NCBI GenBank assembly: GCA_016708725.1
Contig: JADJFE010000007.1
Location: 62,001 to 126,000, forward strand
Source of the DNA: Candidatus Aalborgicola bjergmarkensis
GTDB taxonomy: Bacteria; Pseudomonadota; Gammaproteobacteria; Burkholderiales; Burkholderiaceae_C
DNA length: 64,000 nucleotides
Reading direction: 5' to 3'
The position numbers were made by a program, and so were the translations under genes. Of this stretch, positions 53,558-62,611 are shown one piece after another. Numbering within the stretch: the stretch's first letter is position 1; each line of letters opens with the position of its first letter. Under the pieces are notes generated by a model. That model made no database searches. It was not told the origin of the DNA and was given only the letters and a program-made list of their open reading frames with translations.

Positions 53558-54871
53558 ATGGCACCCCTATTCATTTTGCTACTGCTGATTGCCACCTGCG
53601 GGTTTTTCGCCCTGGCTGAGATGGCCCTGGCCGCTTCCCGCAAATCTCGCCTTCAACAAATGGCGGATGCTGGTGACAAGTCTGCAGCTTGCGCAATATC
53701 CATCAAGATCCGTCCCAGCCACTTTATCGCCGCCACCCAGACCGGTTTGACCACAGCCAGTCTTCTATCAGGCATTTTTGGCGAAGAAGCGCTGGCGGCC
53801 CATTTGTCAACATTCATCGTGACCTACCTGCCAGCACTGACGATCTACAGTGGCGCCATCGCTTTTACCCTGACCATCACGGTGATAACCGCCGCAGCCA
53901 TTGTTTTTGGTGAAATTATTCCCAAACGCATCGCCCTGGCCTACCCGGAAGAGGTGGCCAAAGGGGTCGCACCCTTTATGCGCTTGTTCATCCTATTTCT
54001 GGAACCAGCGATTCGGTTACTCTCGTGGTCAGCCGACCGCGTGCTTGCCTTGCTACCACTGCGGTCGGCCCCGGCGGTGACCGGTGTTGAAGACATACTG
54101 GCTTTGGTGGATGAAAGTGAGCAATCTGGCTTGATCGGCAAGGAGCAAAGTCACCTGTTGTGGAATGTGTTTCGGCTGGAAGATCGCCACCTCGGCGCAG
54201 TGATGATTCCGATCAAAGATGTTGCCTGGATTGACCTCACTCTGCCCCACGCTGATAACCTCAACACCATTCGCGCGGCACCGCATGGACGTTACCCGAT
54301 CTGCAAAGGTGGAATCGAGCAAGTGCTAGGCCTCGCAGAAAGCCGCTCCGTTCTCAAGGCCGCACTTTCTGGTGAGTTCCATTTTGCCGATCTGCCGATG
54401 AATCCCCCTGTCTTTGTGCCATCATCCTTGACGCTGATCGAATTGCTGCGCATCTTTTGCCAGCAAAATGCAGATTTTGCCTTCGTCGTCAATGAGTTTG
54501 GAGTGACCGAGGGCATTGTGACCCTGAGTGACCTGTTCGAAACCGTGGCCGGGGACATGATGCCCGGCGCCATGAATCCGGATCAGGCACTGGCAGTGCA
54601 ACGGGACGACGGTTCATGGTTGCTCGACGGTCTTTTGCCGATAGATGAAATGATGGAAAAGCTCGGTATCACGGTCTTGGACCATGAAGCGCAGGGGCGC
54701 TACCACACCGTCGGTGGTTTCGTCGTCACGTCAATGGGACGAATCCCGAAACGCGCCGAAAAATTCAAGGTTGGTGACTGGGAATTTGAAGTGGTCGATA
54801 TGGATCGCAATCGCGTCGATGAGGTTCTGGCATCACGTGTTTTGCCGTCAGTTTCTGCGAGCACGCATTAA
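53558..54871 (+). CDS. CNNM/CorC-type membrane protein (DUF21-CBS-CorC_HlyC)
   Basis: 437 residues. Four membrane helices in the DUF21 part (IAFTLTITVITAAAIVFGEI, then IPKRIALAYPE), a CBS pair (RYPICKGG; FVVNEFGVTEGIVTLSDL) and a C-terminal CorC_HlyC domain (YHTVGGFVVTSMGRIP). Often called hemolysin-like; members take part in Mg/Co efflux. Mg demand of polyP may explain the location, but that is inference. Confidence 0.9.
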   Translation: MAPLFILLLLIATCGFFALAEMALAASRKSRLQQMADAGDKSAACAISIKIRPSHFIAATQTGLTTASLLSGIFGEEALAAHLSTFIVTYLPALTIYSGAIAFTLTITVITAAAIVFGEIIPKRIALAYPEEVAKGVAPFMRLFILFLEPAIRLLSWSADRVLALLPLRSAPAVTGVEDILALVDESEQSGLIGKEQSHLLWNVFRLEDRHLGAVMIPIKDVAWIDLTLPHADNLNTIRAAPHGRYPICKGGIEQVLGLAESRSVLKAALSGEFHFADLPMNPPVFVPSSLTLIELLRIFCQQNADFAFVVNEFGVTEGIVTLSDLFETVAGDMMPGAMNPDQALAVQRDDGSWLLDGLLPIDEMMEKLGITVLDHEAQGRYHTVGGFVVTSMGRIPKRAEKFKVGDWEFEVVDMDRNRVDEVLASRVLPSVSASTH

Positions 54872-54927
54872 GGGATATGCGTCCAAACTTACCCTAAGTT
54901 TTTCTCCAACTTTTGGCCCTTCCAAGG

Positions 54928-56895
54928 CTACACTGTTTGCATATCCTGCTGCTGCTCGGGATTGACGATTTTCGAGTCGTTCCAGGCACGCAAGGCCCGT
55001 AGCAAGGAGCGTTTTTTTGCCTGGTGGTGTGCCATGCGCCGCAGAATATCGTCCAGGGTGCGTATGGCTGCGGTGATATACGGACCCTTGTTCAGCATCA
55101 CGCACTCGGCACGCACGCCCAGACCGGCATCGGAAATTTCGGCGCGCGACGGCAAGCCAGTTTTGGCCAGCGTCTCCAGCACCTGGGTGGCCCAGATGAC
55201 GGGCATGTGGGCGGCTTCGGCGCACCAGAGAATCTCTTCCTGCACTTCGGCCAGACGCTCATAGCCGCATTCGACGGCCAGGTCGCCGCGCGCGATCATG
55301 ACCCCGGCGCAGTCACCCGACATGGCCGCCAGCATCAGCTCGGGCAGATTCTCAAAACCCTTGAGCGTTTCGATCTTGAGCACAATGCCGATGTCGCTGC
55401 GCCCCCGCTGGTTGAGCTGTTCGCGCAACAGGTAAACGTCCTGCGGTTGCTGTACGAACGAGAGTCCCACCATGTCCGCAACCGTGGCCGCGACCGATAA
55501 ATCCTGCACATCCTTTGCGGTCAGCGCTGGCAGGCTTAGTTCACTGTCCGGCAGATTGATGCCTTTGTCGCCGACCAGTTTTTCACCGCCCTCGCGCGCG
55601 TGGGTGATCTCCACTTCCAGCCGGTCTGTACCGATGCGGCGGATGATGCCACCGATGCGGCCATCGTCAAACCAGATGCGCTCGCCCACATGCACCTGAT
55701 CTATCACCTGGGGCAAGGTGCAGGCGATGTGCGCCACCTCCCGCACCGGGTCTTCATCCCCATCGCCCATACTTGCCGCGCCGCCCAGACCATCCTTGGT
55801 CACGTACATGGTGTCGCCCCGGTGGAGATGGATGACGCCTGGCAGATAGTCGATGTGTTCGGCCAGGGTCGATAGCGCCCCCTTTCCCTCGGCATCCTTG
55901 ATGCGCAGGCTGACTTCCGGTGTCAGATAGGCCGTCTTGATACATTCCGCAACCGCTCCATGCGCATCGCATTGCACCACCAGCAAGTGCCGCTTGGCGC
56001 CACGCGCATCGGCAAAGTCGATCTGCATGCCCACGCGCAAATGCACCAGCCAGTTGGCATCCACCCCGATACAGGCATCCACATCGGAAAATACGTTGTG
56101 CGGGGTCTGCGCATTGCGCTGGATTCCCAGGCGAAAAGGACGGTACGCCCTGCCGTATTCGTCCCGTTTGGGGCGCAGACGCAAAACCGGCGGACGTGGC
56201 GCGACTTCGCCGGTTCTGATTTTCGGGCCGCCCAGATCCATCAATATCCGCACGTCGCGCTGCACGGCCTTGGCGGCGCGGCGCACGTTGGCCGCCATCG
56301 CTTTCCAGTCTTCGCCACAGTCGTGCGCACAATTGATACGCGCAATGTCCATTCCGGCATCCACCAGTTCACGCACCACGCTGTAGTCCACTGCGGCATT
56401 CGACGGCAGCGTCACCATGATGCGCACGGGCCGCCCCTCGGGTGCCTTGCCGAGCAGCTCGACGGTATGGCTTTCGAGCAAACGCCGACTGCTGATACTA
56501 CCCGCTGGTTCTTCTTCGGACTTATCGACCCAGATTTGACCCGTGAGCCGATGCAGTAGACCCAGCACCTTGTTCAAACTGGCCAGCACATGGGATTCGG
56601 ATCGTCCCAGGGATGACAGTCCCAGCCAGGCCAACTGTTCCTGAATGGGCCGAAGGTCATCCACACGCAGCGCCAGATAGTGAATCAGGTTGCGCGCACT
56701 CTCCTGGTATTGGGAAGACACCCGTGCGAGTTCGGGCCGCATGGCAGCCTCACGCTCCAGCATGGTGCGCTGCAGGGTCGACAATTTTTCAATGAGCGAA
56801 AGGCAGACTGCGGTATTCGGGTTCGAATCCTTGGGGGGCTTTCTGCCTGCCCTGGATGCGATGGACTTTGGGGTTGGAAATTTTGAACGTGGCAT
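54928..56895 (-). CDS. Pyruvate kinase-like protein with N-terminal extension
   Basis: 655 residues. The first 140 are a helical extension not seen in ordinary pyruvate kinase. The TIM barrel then follows with ARINCAHD, ILMDLGGPKIRTGE, VLKIETLKGFENLPE, MIARGDLAVECGYE and WATQVLETLAKTGLPSRAE. The B domain is enlarged. The usual C-terminal allosteric domain is missing. Active-site residues look present, so it may be a working PEP-linked kinase, but the role is unclear. Confidence 0.85.
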   Translation of the reverse strand: MPRSKFPTPKSIASRAGRKPPKDSNPNTAVCLSLIEKLSTLQRTMLEREAAMRPELARVSSQYQESARNLIHYLALRVDDLRPIQEQLAWLGLSSLGRSESHVLASLNKVLGLLHRLTGQIWVDKSEEEPAGSISSRRLLESHTVELLGKAPEGRPVRIMVTLPSNAAVDYSVVRELVDAGMDIARINCAHDCGEDWKAMAANVRRAAKAVQRDVRILMDLGGPKIRTGEVAPRPPVLRLRPKRDEYGRAYRPFRLGIQRNAQTPHNVFSDVDACIGVDANWLVHLRVGMQIDFADARGAKRHLLVVQCDAHGAVAECIKTAYLTPEVSLRIKDAEGKGALSTLAEHIDYLPGVIHLHRGDTMYVTKDGLGGAASMGDGDEDPVREVAHIACTLPQVIDQVHVGERIWFDDGRIGGIIRRIGTDRLEVEITHAREGGEKLVGDKGINLPDSELSLPALTAKDVQDLSVAATVADMVGLSFVQQPQDVYLLREQLNQRGRSDIGIVLKIETLKGFENLPELMLAAMSGDCAGVMIARGDLAVECGYERLAEVQEEILWCAEAAHMPVIWATQVLETLAKTGLPSRAEISDAGLGVRAECVMLNKGPYITAAIRTLDDILRRMAHHQAKKRSLLRALRAWNDSKIVNPEQQQDMQTV

Positions 56896-56968
56896 GCTGC
56901 ATTATTTGCTGCGAATTATTACAAGCATGTGACAGTTGGCGACCTCCTTCTGTGCCACGGTTTCACCA

Positions 56969-57036
56969 AAATGACATGAAAACTTCGTCATAACGACATG
57001 CATGCCTTGCAGAATTGCCGCATCACAAACACACGG
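56969..57036 (+). repeat. 75-bp dispersed sequence with TCGTCATAACGA, copy 2
   Basis: Close match to 32,398-32,472, including the TCGT-CATA-ACGA palindrome and TGCCTTGCAGAATTGCCGCAT. It stands upstream of the LpxH-like unit. Confidence 0.65.
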
Positions 57037-57052
57037 ATTTCGCGCAATTCTT

Positions 57053-57268
57053 ATGCAAACCATCAGTACCAACGATCAAAACCACAAGAGTCATCTGTCT
57101 TCCTTGCCCGCAGGCTACCACTTTGAAGAGCAATGCGTGCGCATTTTGAGCCGCACGGCCCAGTTTCTTGCCAATAGCCCCGGTGGGTTGCACTTTAAAG
57201 CGGGCACCAGGCCCTGGCTGACGGCGGTATCGGCACCGTATCCGAAGACAGGCTGCGATGCCAACTGA
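57053..57268 (+). CDS. Small ORF overlapping the LpxH-like gene
   Basis: 71 residues from ATG 57053 (MQTISTNDQNHKSHLSSLPA). It overlaps the following start by 11 bases. Contains GYHFEEQCVRILSRTAQFLA, helical. Not recognised; may be a leader peptide or a real small protein. Confidence 0.4.
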   Translation: MQTISTNDQNHKSHLSSLPAGYHFEEQCVRILSRTAQFLANSPGGLHFKAGTRPWLTAVSAPYPKTGCDAN

Positions 57269-58067
57269 AAGCGCGAACGCACAAACCGCCTTGCACGTGC
57301 GCGCCATTTTCATATCCGACATCCATCTGGGAACCGCAGGCTGCCAGGCCACGGCATTGCTGGAGTTCTTGCGCACCCATCCCAGCGACTACCTGTACTT
57401 GGCGGGTGACATTGTGGACGGCTGGCAACTGCGCAAGCGCTGGTTTTGGCCGCAGGAGCACAATGACGTGGTGCAAAAGCTCTTGCGCCGTGCGCGCAAA
57501 GGCTGCAAGGTGATTTTCATCCCCGGAAACCACGATGAATTTGCCCGCGCTTTTGTAGGAAACCAGTTTGGCGGCATCGACGTGCTCGAAGAAGCGGTGC
57601 ACACCACGCTGGATGGGCGCAAACTCTGGGTCATTCATGGCGACTATTTCGATGGCGTTGTCCAATGCGCCCGGTGGCTGGCGTATCTGGGCGACAACCT
57701 GTACGAGGTGACCCTGGAACTCAATCGCCATCTGAACCGGCTGCGCACGCGCCTGGGCTGGCCCTACTGGTCCTTGTCGGCCTACCTCAAGCACAAAGTC
57801 AAAAAGGCACTCAATTATGTGACCGACTTTGAAGTGGCCGTGGCGCACGAGGCCCGCGCGCGCGGCCATGACGGCGTGGTCTGTGGCCATATCCACCGCG
57901 CCGAAATGCGCATGATCAACGGTACGCTCTATTGCAACGATGGCGATTGGGTCGAAAGCCGTAGCGCACTGGTGGAACACCTGAATGGTCGGCTGGAATT
58001 GATTTACTGGAGCGATGCTCCCGTGTCGCTTGAGGCAAAACTTGATTCAACGGAAACAATAATGTAA
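57258..58067 (+). CDS. LpxH-like metallophosphoesterase
   Basis: 269 residues. Metal-site motifs FISDIHLG, LAGDIVDGW, PGNHDEFA, VIHGDYFD and CGHIHRAEM in order. Similar to UDP-2,3-diacylglucosamine pyrophosphatase-like proteins of the larger type. Exact substrate not certain. In this setting it may belong to the phosphate-stress lipid changes. Confidence 0.87.
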   Translation: MPTESANAQTALHVRAIFISDIHLGTAGCQATALLEFLRTHPSDYLYLAGDIVDGWQLRKRWFWPQEHNDVVQKLLRRARKGCKVIFIPGNHDEFARAFVGNQFGGIDVLEEAVHTTLDGRKLWVIHGDYFDGVVQCARWLAYLGDNLYEVTLELNRHLNRLRTRLGWPYWSLSAYLKHKVKKALNYVTDFEVAVAHEARARGHDGVVCGHIHRAEMRMINGTLYCNDGDWVESRSALVEHLNGRLELIYWSDAPVSLEAKLDSTETIM

Positions 58068-58099
58068 ACTGTATATACCGTTTTATCAAAAGGATGTCC

Positions 58100-58519
58100 A
58101 TGTCAAGCTCAGACAACGAAACCACCACCACGCCCTCTGCACCAGAGTCCAAACCGACAACGAAGTCAGTTCGCAAGCCAACGCCAAAGGTATCGGCAAA
58201 GTCCGTTTCTGTAGCGGCTTCCGTTACTAAAAAGCCTGTTCCAGTCAAGAAAAAAGCCAAGCCCGCAGCAGCGGAGCCTGTTAAAGAGAAGAAACCGAAA
58301 TTGGTCCGCGATAGCTTCACCATGCCCAAACTGGAGTTTGCTGTCATCGACAGCATGAAACTGCGTGCCGCCAAACTGGCAGCTCCTGTGAAAAAGACGG
58401 AGTTAATCCGGGCGGGCATCAAGGCGCTGGCGGCCATGCCCGATGCCGACTTCCTCGCCGCCATCAACGCAGTACCCAACCTGAAAACCGGGCGCCCGGC
58501 AAAAAACCAGGAAGAGTAA
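58100..58519 (+). CDS. Histone H1-like Lys/Ala/Pro-rich protein
   Basis: 139 residues (ATG at 58094 also possible). The first 75 are Lys/Ala/Pro/Thr-rich and disordered (KKPVPVKKKAKPAAAEPVKE); the C-terminal 65 form a helical domain (FTMPKLEFAVIDSMKLRAAK; KTELIRAGIKALAAM). Such proteins bind DNA or polyP. The position between LpxH-like and pst genes fits a polyP or nucleoid role. GTATATACCGTTTT upstream resembles 51,390. Confidence 0.75.
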   Translation: MSSSDNETTTTPSAPESKPTTKSVRKPTPKVSAKSVSVAASVTKKPVPVKKKAKPAAAEPVKEKKPKLVRDSFTMPKLEFAVIDSMKLRAAKLAAPVKKTELIRAGIKALAAMPDADFLAAINAVPNLKTGRPAKNQEE

Positions 58520-58544
58520 AGCCCCATCGGCAAGGCAGGTTCTC

Positions 58545-58650
58545 ATAGGCATTGCAGCCGAACATTTGTCACGAAGCTGTCACCCGCAATCTCTATCCTT
58601 GCCACTGGTTCGGGCACATCAAGCCTGAATGGGTTCAAACCTTCCAACCT
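58545..58650 (+). repeat. Duplicate of the promoter area at 32,500-32,630
   Basis: AGGCATTGCAGCC, the Pho box, GGCACATCAAGCC and GGTTCAAAC-TTCCAACCT are shared in order with the upstream region of the EAL-CBS-GGDEF gene. No EAL gene follows here, so it is a relic of a duplication. Confidence 0.7.
58566..58583 (+). promoter_or_regulatory. Pho box within the duplicated promoter
   Basis: TTGTCAC-GAAG-CTGTCAC, a textbook PhoB site, better than its counterpart at 32,516. It stands about 150 bases before the second pstS Pho box. Confidence 0.8.
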
Positions 58651-58717
58651 CAGACATCCCGGAAATCCCCCCAAAACCCGGCCTGCTGCAGCTCCTGGAC
58701 CAAGACCGACAAAACCT

Positions 58718-58735
58718 TTGTCACAGTAATGTCAC
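58718..58735 (+). promoter_or_regulatory. Pho box upstream of pstS copy 2
   Basis: TTGTCAC-AGTA-ATGTCAC, followed by CTTTCTTAAAGT; 55 bases before the ATG. Confidence 0.85.
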
Positions 58736-58789
58736 ACAACTTTCTTAAAGTACGCGGGTTATTCCCAACCAAGCACTCAAGGATTTTGT

Positions 58790-59832
58790 ATGCAAATCGC
58801 TTTCAAGCTACCGCTGCTCACACTGGTCACCGCTTTCTCCGCAGGGTTCACTGGCGCTGTCCATGCGCAGGAAGTCACCGGCGCGGGTGCTACCTTTCCA
58901 GCGCCGATTTATGCCAAATGGGCGTCGGACTACAACAAGGCCACGGGTGTCAAGGTCAACTACCAGTCGATAGGCTCCGGAGGTGGCATCAACAGATTGA
59001 CTCCAAAACCGTCGATTTTGGTGCCTCGGACATGCCGCAAACCGACGAGGTGCTCAAAACCAAGGGACAGATGCAGTTCCCGACCGTACTCGGCGGCGTG
59101 GTGCCCATCATCAACATCAAGGGCATTGAACCCGGCCAGCTCAAGTTGACCGGCGCGCTGCTGGGTGACATTTTTCTGGGCAAGGTCTCCAAATGGAATG
59201 ATCCCGCGATCAAGGCACTGAATCCGGGACTGAACCTGCCGGATGCGGACATTGCCCAGGTGCGCCGCGCCGACGGTTCCGGCACGACTTTCATCTTCAC
59301 CAACTACCTGAGCAAGGTCAACGCCGAGTGGAAGACCAAGGTGGGCGAAGGCACTGCCGTCAACTGGCCAGTGGGTGCTGGTGGCAAGGGCAACGAAGGC
59401 GTGGCAGCCTTTGTCGCACGTCTGCCCAATGCGCTGGGCTATGTGGAATACTCCTACGTCAAGCAAAACAAGCTGAACTATGCGCTGGTGCAAAATTCTG
59501 CCGGAACCTTCGTCAAACCCGAGGATGACTCCTTCAAGGCCGCAGCCGCTGGTGCTGACTGGAACAAGACGTTCTACCAGATTCTGACCAACCAGCCCGG
59601 CAAAGACGCCTGGCCCATCACGGGAGCCACGTTCATCCTGATGCACACCAAGCAGGACAAGCCCGCCAACGCCACCGAGGTACTCAAGTTCTTCAGTTGG
59701 GCCTACAAGAACGGCGACAAGGTAGCCGCTGACCTGGACTATGTGCCCATGCCCAAGCCCGTGGTCGAGACCATTGAAAAAGCCTGGGGCGAGATCAAGG
59801 ACAATAACGGCAAACCCGTCGCGTTCAAGTAA
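58790..59832 (+). pseudogene. pstS: Phosphate-binding protein PstS, copy 2, frameshifted
   Basis: Same protein as copy 1, but one G is lost at about 58,992 (GGCATCAACAGATT against GGCATCAAGCAGATT). The frame ends early after about 120 residues, while the other frame continues intact to 59,832. All other differences are silent or mild, so the lesion is recent or a sequencing error. Confidence 0.87.
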
Positions 59833-59861
59833 ACCGGCACATACGCGAAAGCACGACCGCA

Positions 59862-60911
59862 ATGTCCGCAATGTCCGCAACGTCCGCAACACTGGCACAC
59901 GGGGCTTCGTCAATGGAGGTCTCCCCAAGCATGGTACCCATCGCCGCGCACCAACCATCTCCCATCAAAAGAGCCCGCTATGGCGTGGTGGCGGACCGTA
60001 TCTTTGCCTGGGCTGCCAAGGCTGCGGCACTGGCCACCTTGCTGTTGCTGCTGGCTATTCTGGCAAGCCTGAGCATCAGTGCCTGGCCCGCCATTGACAA
60101 GTATGGCTTCTCGTTTCTGACCAGCACGGTATGGGACCCGGTACAAAACCAGTACGGCGGACTGGTCATGATTTACGGCACGCTGTCCACGTCCCTGATC
60201 GCCCTGGTGATCGCCGTTCCCATCAGCTTCGGGATTGCCCTGTTCCTGACCGAGTTGTCGCCCGCCTGGCTCAAGCGTCCGCTGGGAACAGCCATTGAGT
60301 TGCTGGCAGCAGTGCCTTCGATTGTGTATGGCATGTGGGGTTTGCTGGTGTTTGGCCCCGTTCTGGCGACCTATGTGCAGCAGCCGCTCCAGGCAGCCTT
60401 CAAGGGTGTGCCTTACCTGGGGGCGCTGGTTTCCGGTCCGCCGGTCGGTATCGGCATTTTGTCAGCGGGCATCATTCTGGCCATCATGATCATCCCGTTT
60501 ATTTCTGCGGTGATGCGTGATGTGTTCGAAGTAACACCCCATTTGTTGAAAGAATCGGCTTACGGTCTGGGCGCAACCACGTGGGAAGTGGTTTCCAAAG
60601 TGGTCTTGCCCTATACCAAAACCGGCGTCATTGGCGGCATCATGCTGGGCCTGGGGCGGGCCATTGGCGAGACCATGGCCGTCACCTTTGTGATTGGCAA
60701 CTTCAACCAGCTGGATTCACTGAGTCTGTTTCAGGCTGCCAACAGCATCACCTCGGCCCTGGCCAACGAGTTTGCCGAAGCGGCGGAAGGTCTGCACCAG
60801 GCCGCGCTGATGTACCTGGGGCTGGTGTTGTTCTTCATTACCTTTGTGATCCTGACACTTTCCAAGCTGCTGCTGGCACAGTTGCGCAAGGGTGAAGGAG
60901 CCCAGACATGA
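59862..60911 (+). CDS. pstC: Phosphate ABC permease PstC, copy 2
   Basis: 349 residues, three longer than copy 1 because of an extra unit in the MSAMSATSATLA start. Otherwise almost identical, with the same EAA-like loop. Overlaps pstA by 4 bases. Confidence 0.94.
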   Translation: MSAMSATSATLAHGASSMEVSPSMVPIAAHQPSPIKRARYGVVADRIFAWAAKAAALATLLLLLAILASLSISAWPAIDKYGFSFLTSTVWDPVQNQYGGLVMIYGTLSTSLIALVIAVPISFGIALFLTELSPAWLKRPLGTAIELLAAVPSIVYGMWGLLVFGPVLATYVQQPLQAAFKGVPYLGALVSGPPVGIGILSAGIILAIMIIPFISAVMRDVFEVTPHLLKESAYGLGATTWEVVSKVVLPYTKTGVIGGIMLGLGRAIGETMAVTFVIGNFNQLDSLSLFQAANSITSALANEFAEAAEGLHQAALMYLGLVLFFITFVILTLSKLLLAQLRKGEGAQT

Positions 60912-61786
60912 ACACGATCCCTGTGGAGCCTTCCGTGTTGCTGGCAGCCAGGGCCGCCAAGTTTGCGCGGCGCAAGCGTATCAACCAGATCGCCACCATC
61001 CTGGCGCTCGTTGCCATGGCCTTTGGCCTCTTCTGGTTGTTCTGGATATTGTGGGAAACCATCCGGCTCGGCTTTGAAGGCCTCACACTGGCCACCTTCA
61101 CCCAGATGACACCACCGCCCAACGAAGAAGGCGGACTGGCCAACGCCATTTTCGGCTCTCTGGTGATGGTGGTGCTGGCGACCTGCCTGGCAACGCCCAT
61201 CGGGATACTGGCAGGCATCTATCTGGTCGAGTTTGATACCAAGGGCTGGCTGGCGACACTTACCCGCTTTGTCAACGACATCCTGCTCTCGGCGCCGTCC
61301 ATCGTGATTGGACTCTTCGTCTATGCGGTGGTGGTGGCGCACTTCAAATCATTTTCCGGTTATGCCGGTGTCGTGGCCTTATCGCTGATTGTCGTTCCGG
61401 TGGTCATCCGCACCACCGAAAACATGCTGCAGCTCGTCCCCTCCGCGCTGCGTGAAGCGGCTTATGCCCTGGGCGCGCCCAAGTGGAAAGTGACTCTAAG
61501 CATTACCCTGCGTGCGGCGCGTGCCGGAGTGATTACCGGCATTCTGCTGGCTGTGGCGCGTATTGCCGGTGAAACAGCACCCTTGCTGTTTACCGCCTTG
61601 AGCAACCAGTTCTGGACCAGCAATTTGCGCGAACCCATGGCCAGTTTGCCGGTGACGATTTTCAAGTTTGCCATGAGCCCCTACGAAAACTGGCAAAAAC
61701 TGGCCTGGGCTGGCGTGTTTCTTATTACAGCTGCTGTGCTGGCGCTCAATATTCTGGCGCGCGTGCTGACCCGCAACAAACTCTGA
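60908..61786 (+). CDS. pstA: Phosphate ABC permease PstA, copy 2 (intact)
   Basis: 292 residues with six helices; the loop EAAYALGAPKWKVTLSITLR is complete. This is the intact counterpart of the broken copy at 48,006. Confidence 0.95.
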   Translation: MNTIPVEPSVLLAARAAKFARRKRINQIATILALVAMAFGLFWLFWILWETIRLGFEGLTLATFTQMTPPPNEEGGLANAIFGSLVMVVLATCLATPIGILAGIYLVEFDTKGWLATLTRFVNDILLSAPSIVIGLFVYAVVVAHFKSFSGYAGVVALSLIVVPVVIRTTENMLQLVPSALREAAYALGAPKWKVTLSITLRAARAGVITGILLAVARIAGETAPLLFTALSNQFWTSNLREPMASLPVTIFKFAMSPYENWQKLAWAGVFLITAAVLALNILARVLTRNKL

Positions 61787-61790
61787 ATTT

Positions 61791-62564
61791 ATGCATACCG
61801 CAACGCCCACCAAAACCAAAATCGCCGTTCGGGACTTGAACTTTTACTACGGCAAGTTTCACGCCCTCAAGAGTATCAATCTGGATATTCCAGAAAACAA
61901 GGTCACCGCCTTCATCGGCCCATCCGGTTGTGGTAAATCCACCTTGCTACGGGTGTTGAACCGCATGTACGAACTCTATCCCGAACAGCGTGCGCAAGGC
62001 CAGGTAATGCTGGACGGACAAGACCTGCTGACCAGCAAGGAAGATGTGGCGCTCTTACGCGCCAAGGTCGGCATGGTGTTTCAAAAGCCGACACCTTTTC
62101 CCATGTCGATCTTTGACAACGTGGCTTTTGGCGTCAAACTGTTCGAGTCGCTGGACGCCACCGATATGGAAGAGCGCGTCGAGTGGGCCTTACACAAGGC
62201 CGCGTTGTGGAACGAAGTCAAGGACAAGCTTCATCAAAGCGGCGCAAGCCTGTCCGGCGGACAGCAGCAGCGCCTGTGCATTGCGCGCGGCATTGCCATC
62301 AAGCCGGAAGTGTTGTTGCTTGACGAACCTTGCTCCGCGCTGGACCCGATTTCAACCGCCAAGATCGAAGAACTGATCGTGGAACTCAAAGCCGACTACA
62401 CCGTGGTCATCGTCACCCACAACATGCAGCAGGCGGCACGGTGCAGCGACCATACGGCCTACATGTACCTCGGTGATTTGATGGAGTTTGGCGCAACCGA
62501 ACAAATGTTCTTCAAACCCAATCGAAAAGAAACGGAAGACTACATTACCGGACGATTCGGCTAA
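61791..62564 (+). CDS. pstB: Phosphate ABC ATPase PstB, copy 2
   Basis: 257 residues with complete Walker A, LSGGQ and Walker B motifs. A handful of substitutions against copy 1, e.g. ENKVTAF for EHKVTAF. Confidence 0.96.
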   Translation: MHTATPTKTKIAVRDLNFYYGKFHALKSINLDIPENKVTAFIGPSGCGKSTLLRVLNRMYELYPEQRAQGQVMLDGQDLLTSKEDVALLRAKVGMVFQKPTPFPMSIFDNVAFGVKLFESLDATDMEERVEWALHKAALWNEVKDKLHQSGASLSGGQQQRLCIARGIAIKPEVLLLDEPCSALDPISTAKIEELIVELKADYTVVIVTHNMQQAARCSDHTAYMYLGDLMEFGATEQMFFKPNRKETEDYITGRFG

Positions 62565-62611
62565 GGTACAGCCAAGGCACGTAGACACATAGACACACCA
62601 GGAAAAAACCC

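Noticed and set aside
58552..58790. Long N-terminal extension of pstS copy 2 suggested by an open frame
   Set aside because: It is only the shifted frame running upstream; the true ATG at 58790 matches copy 1.
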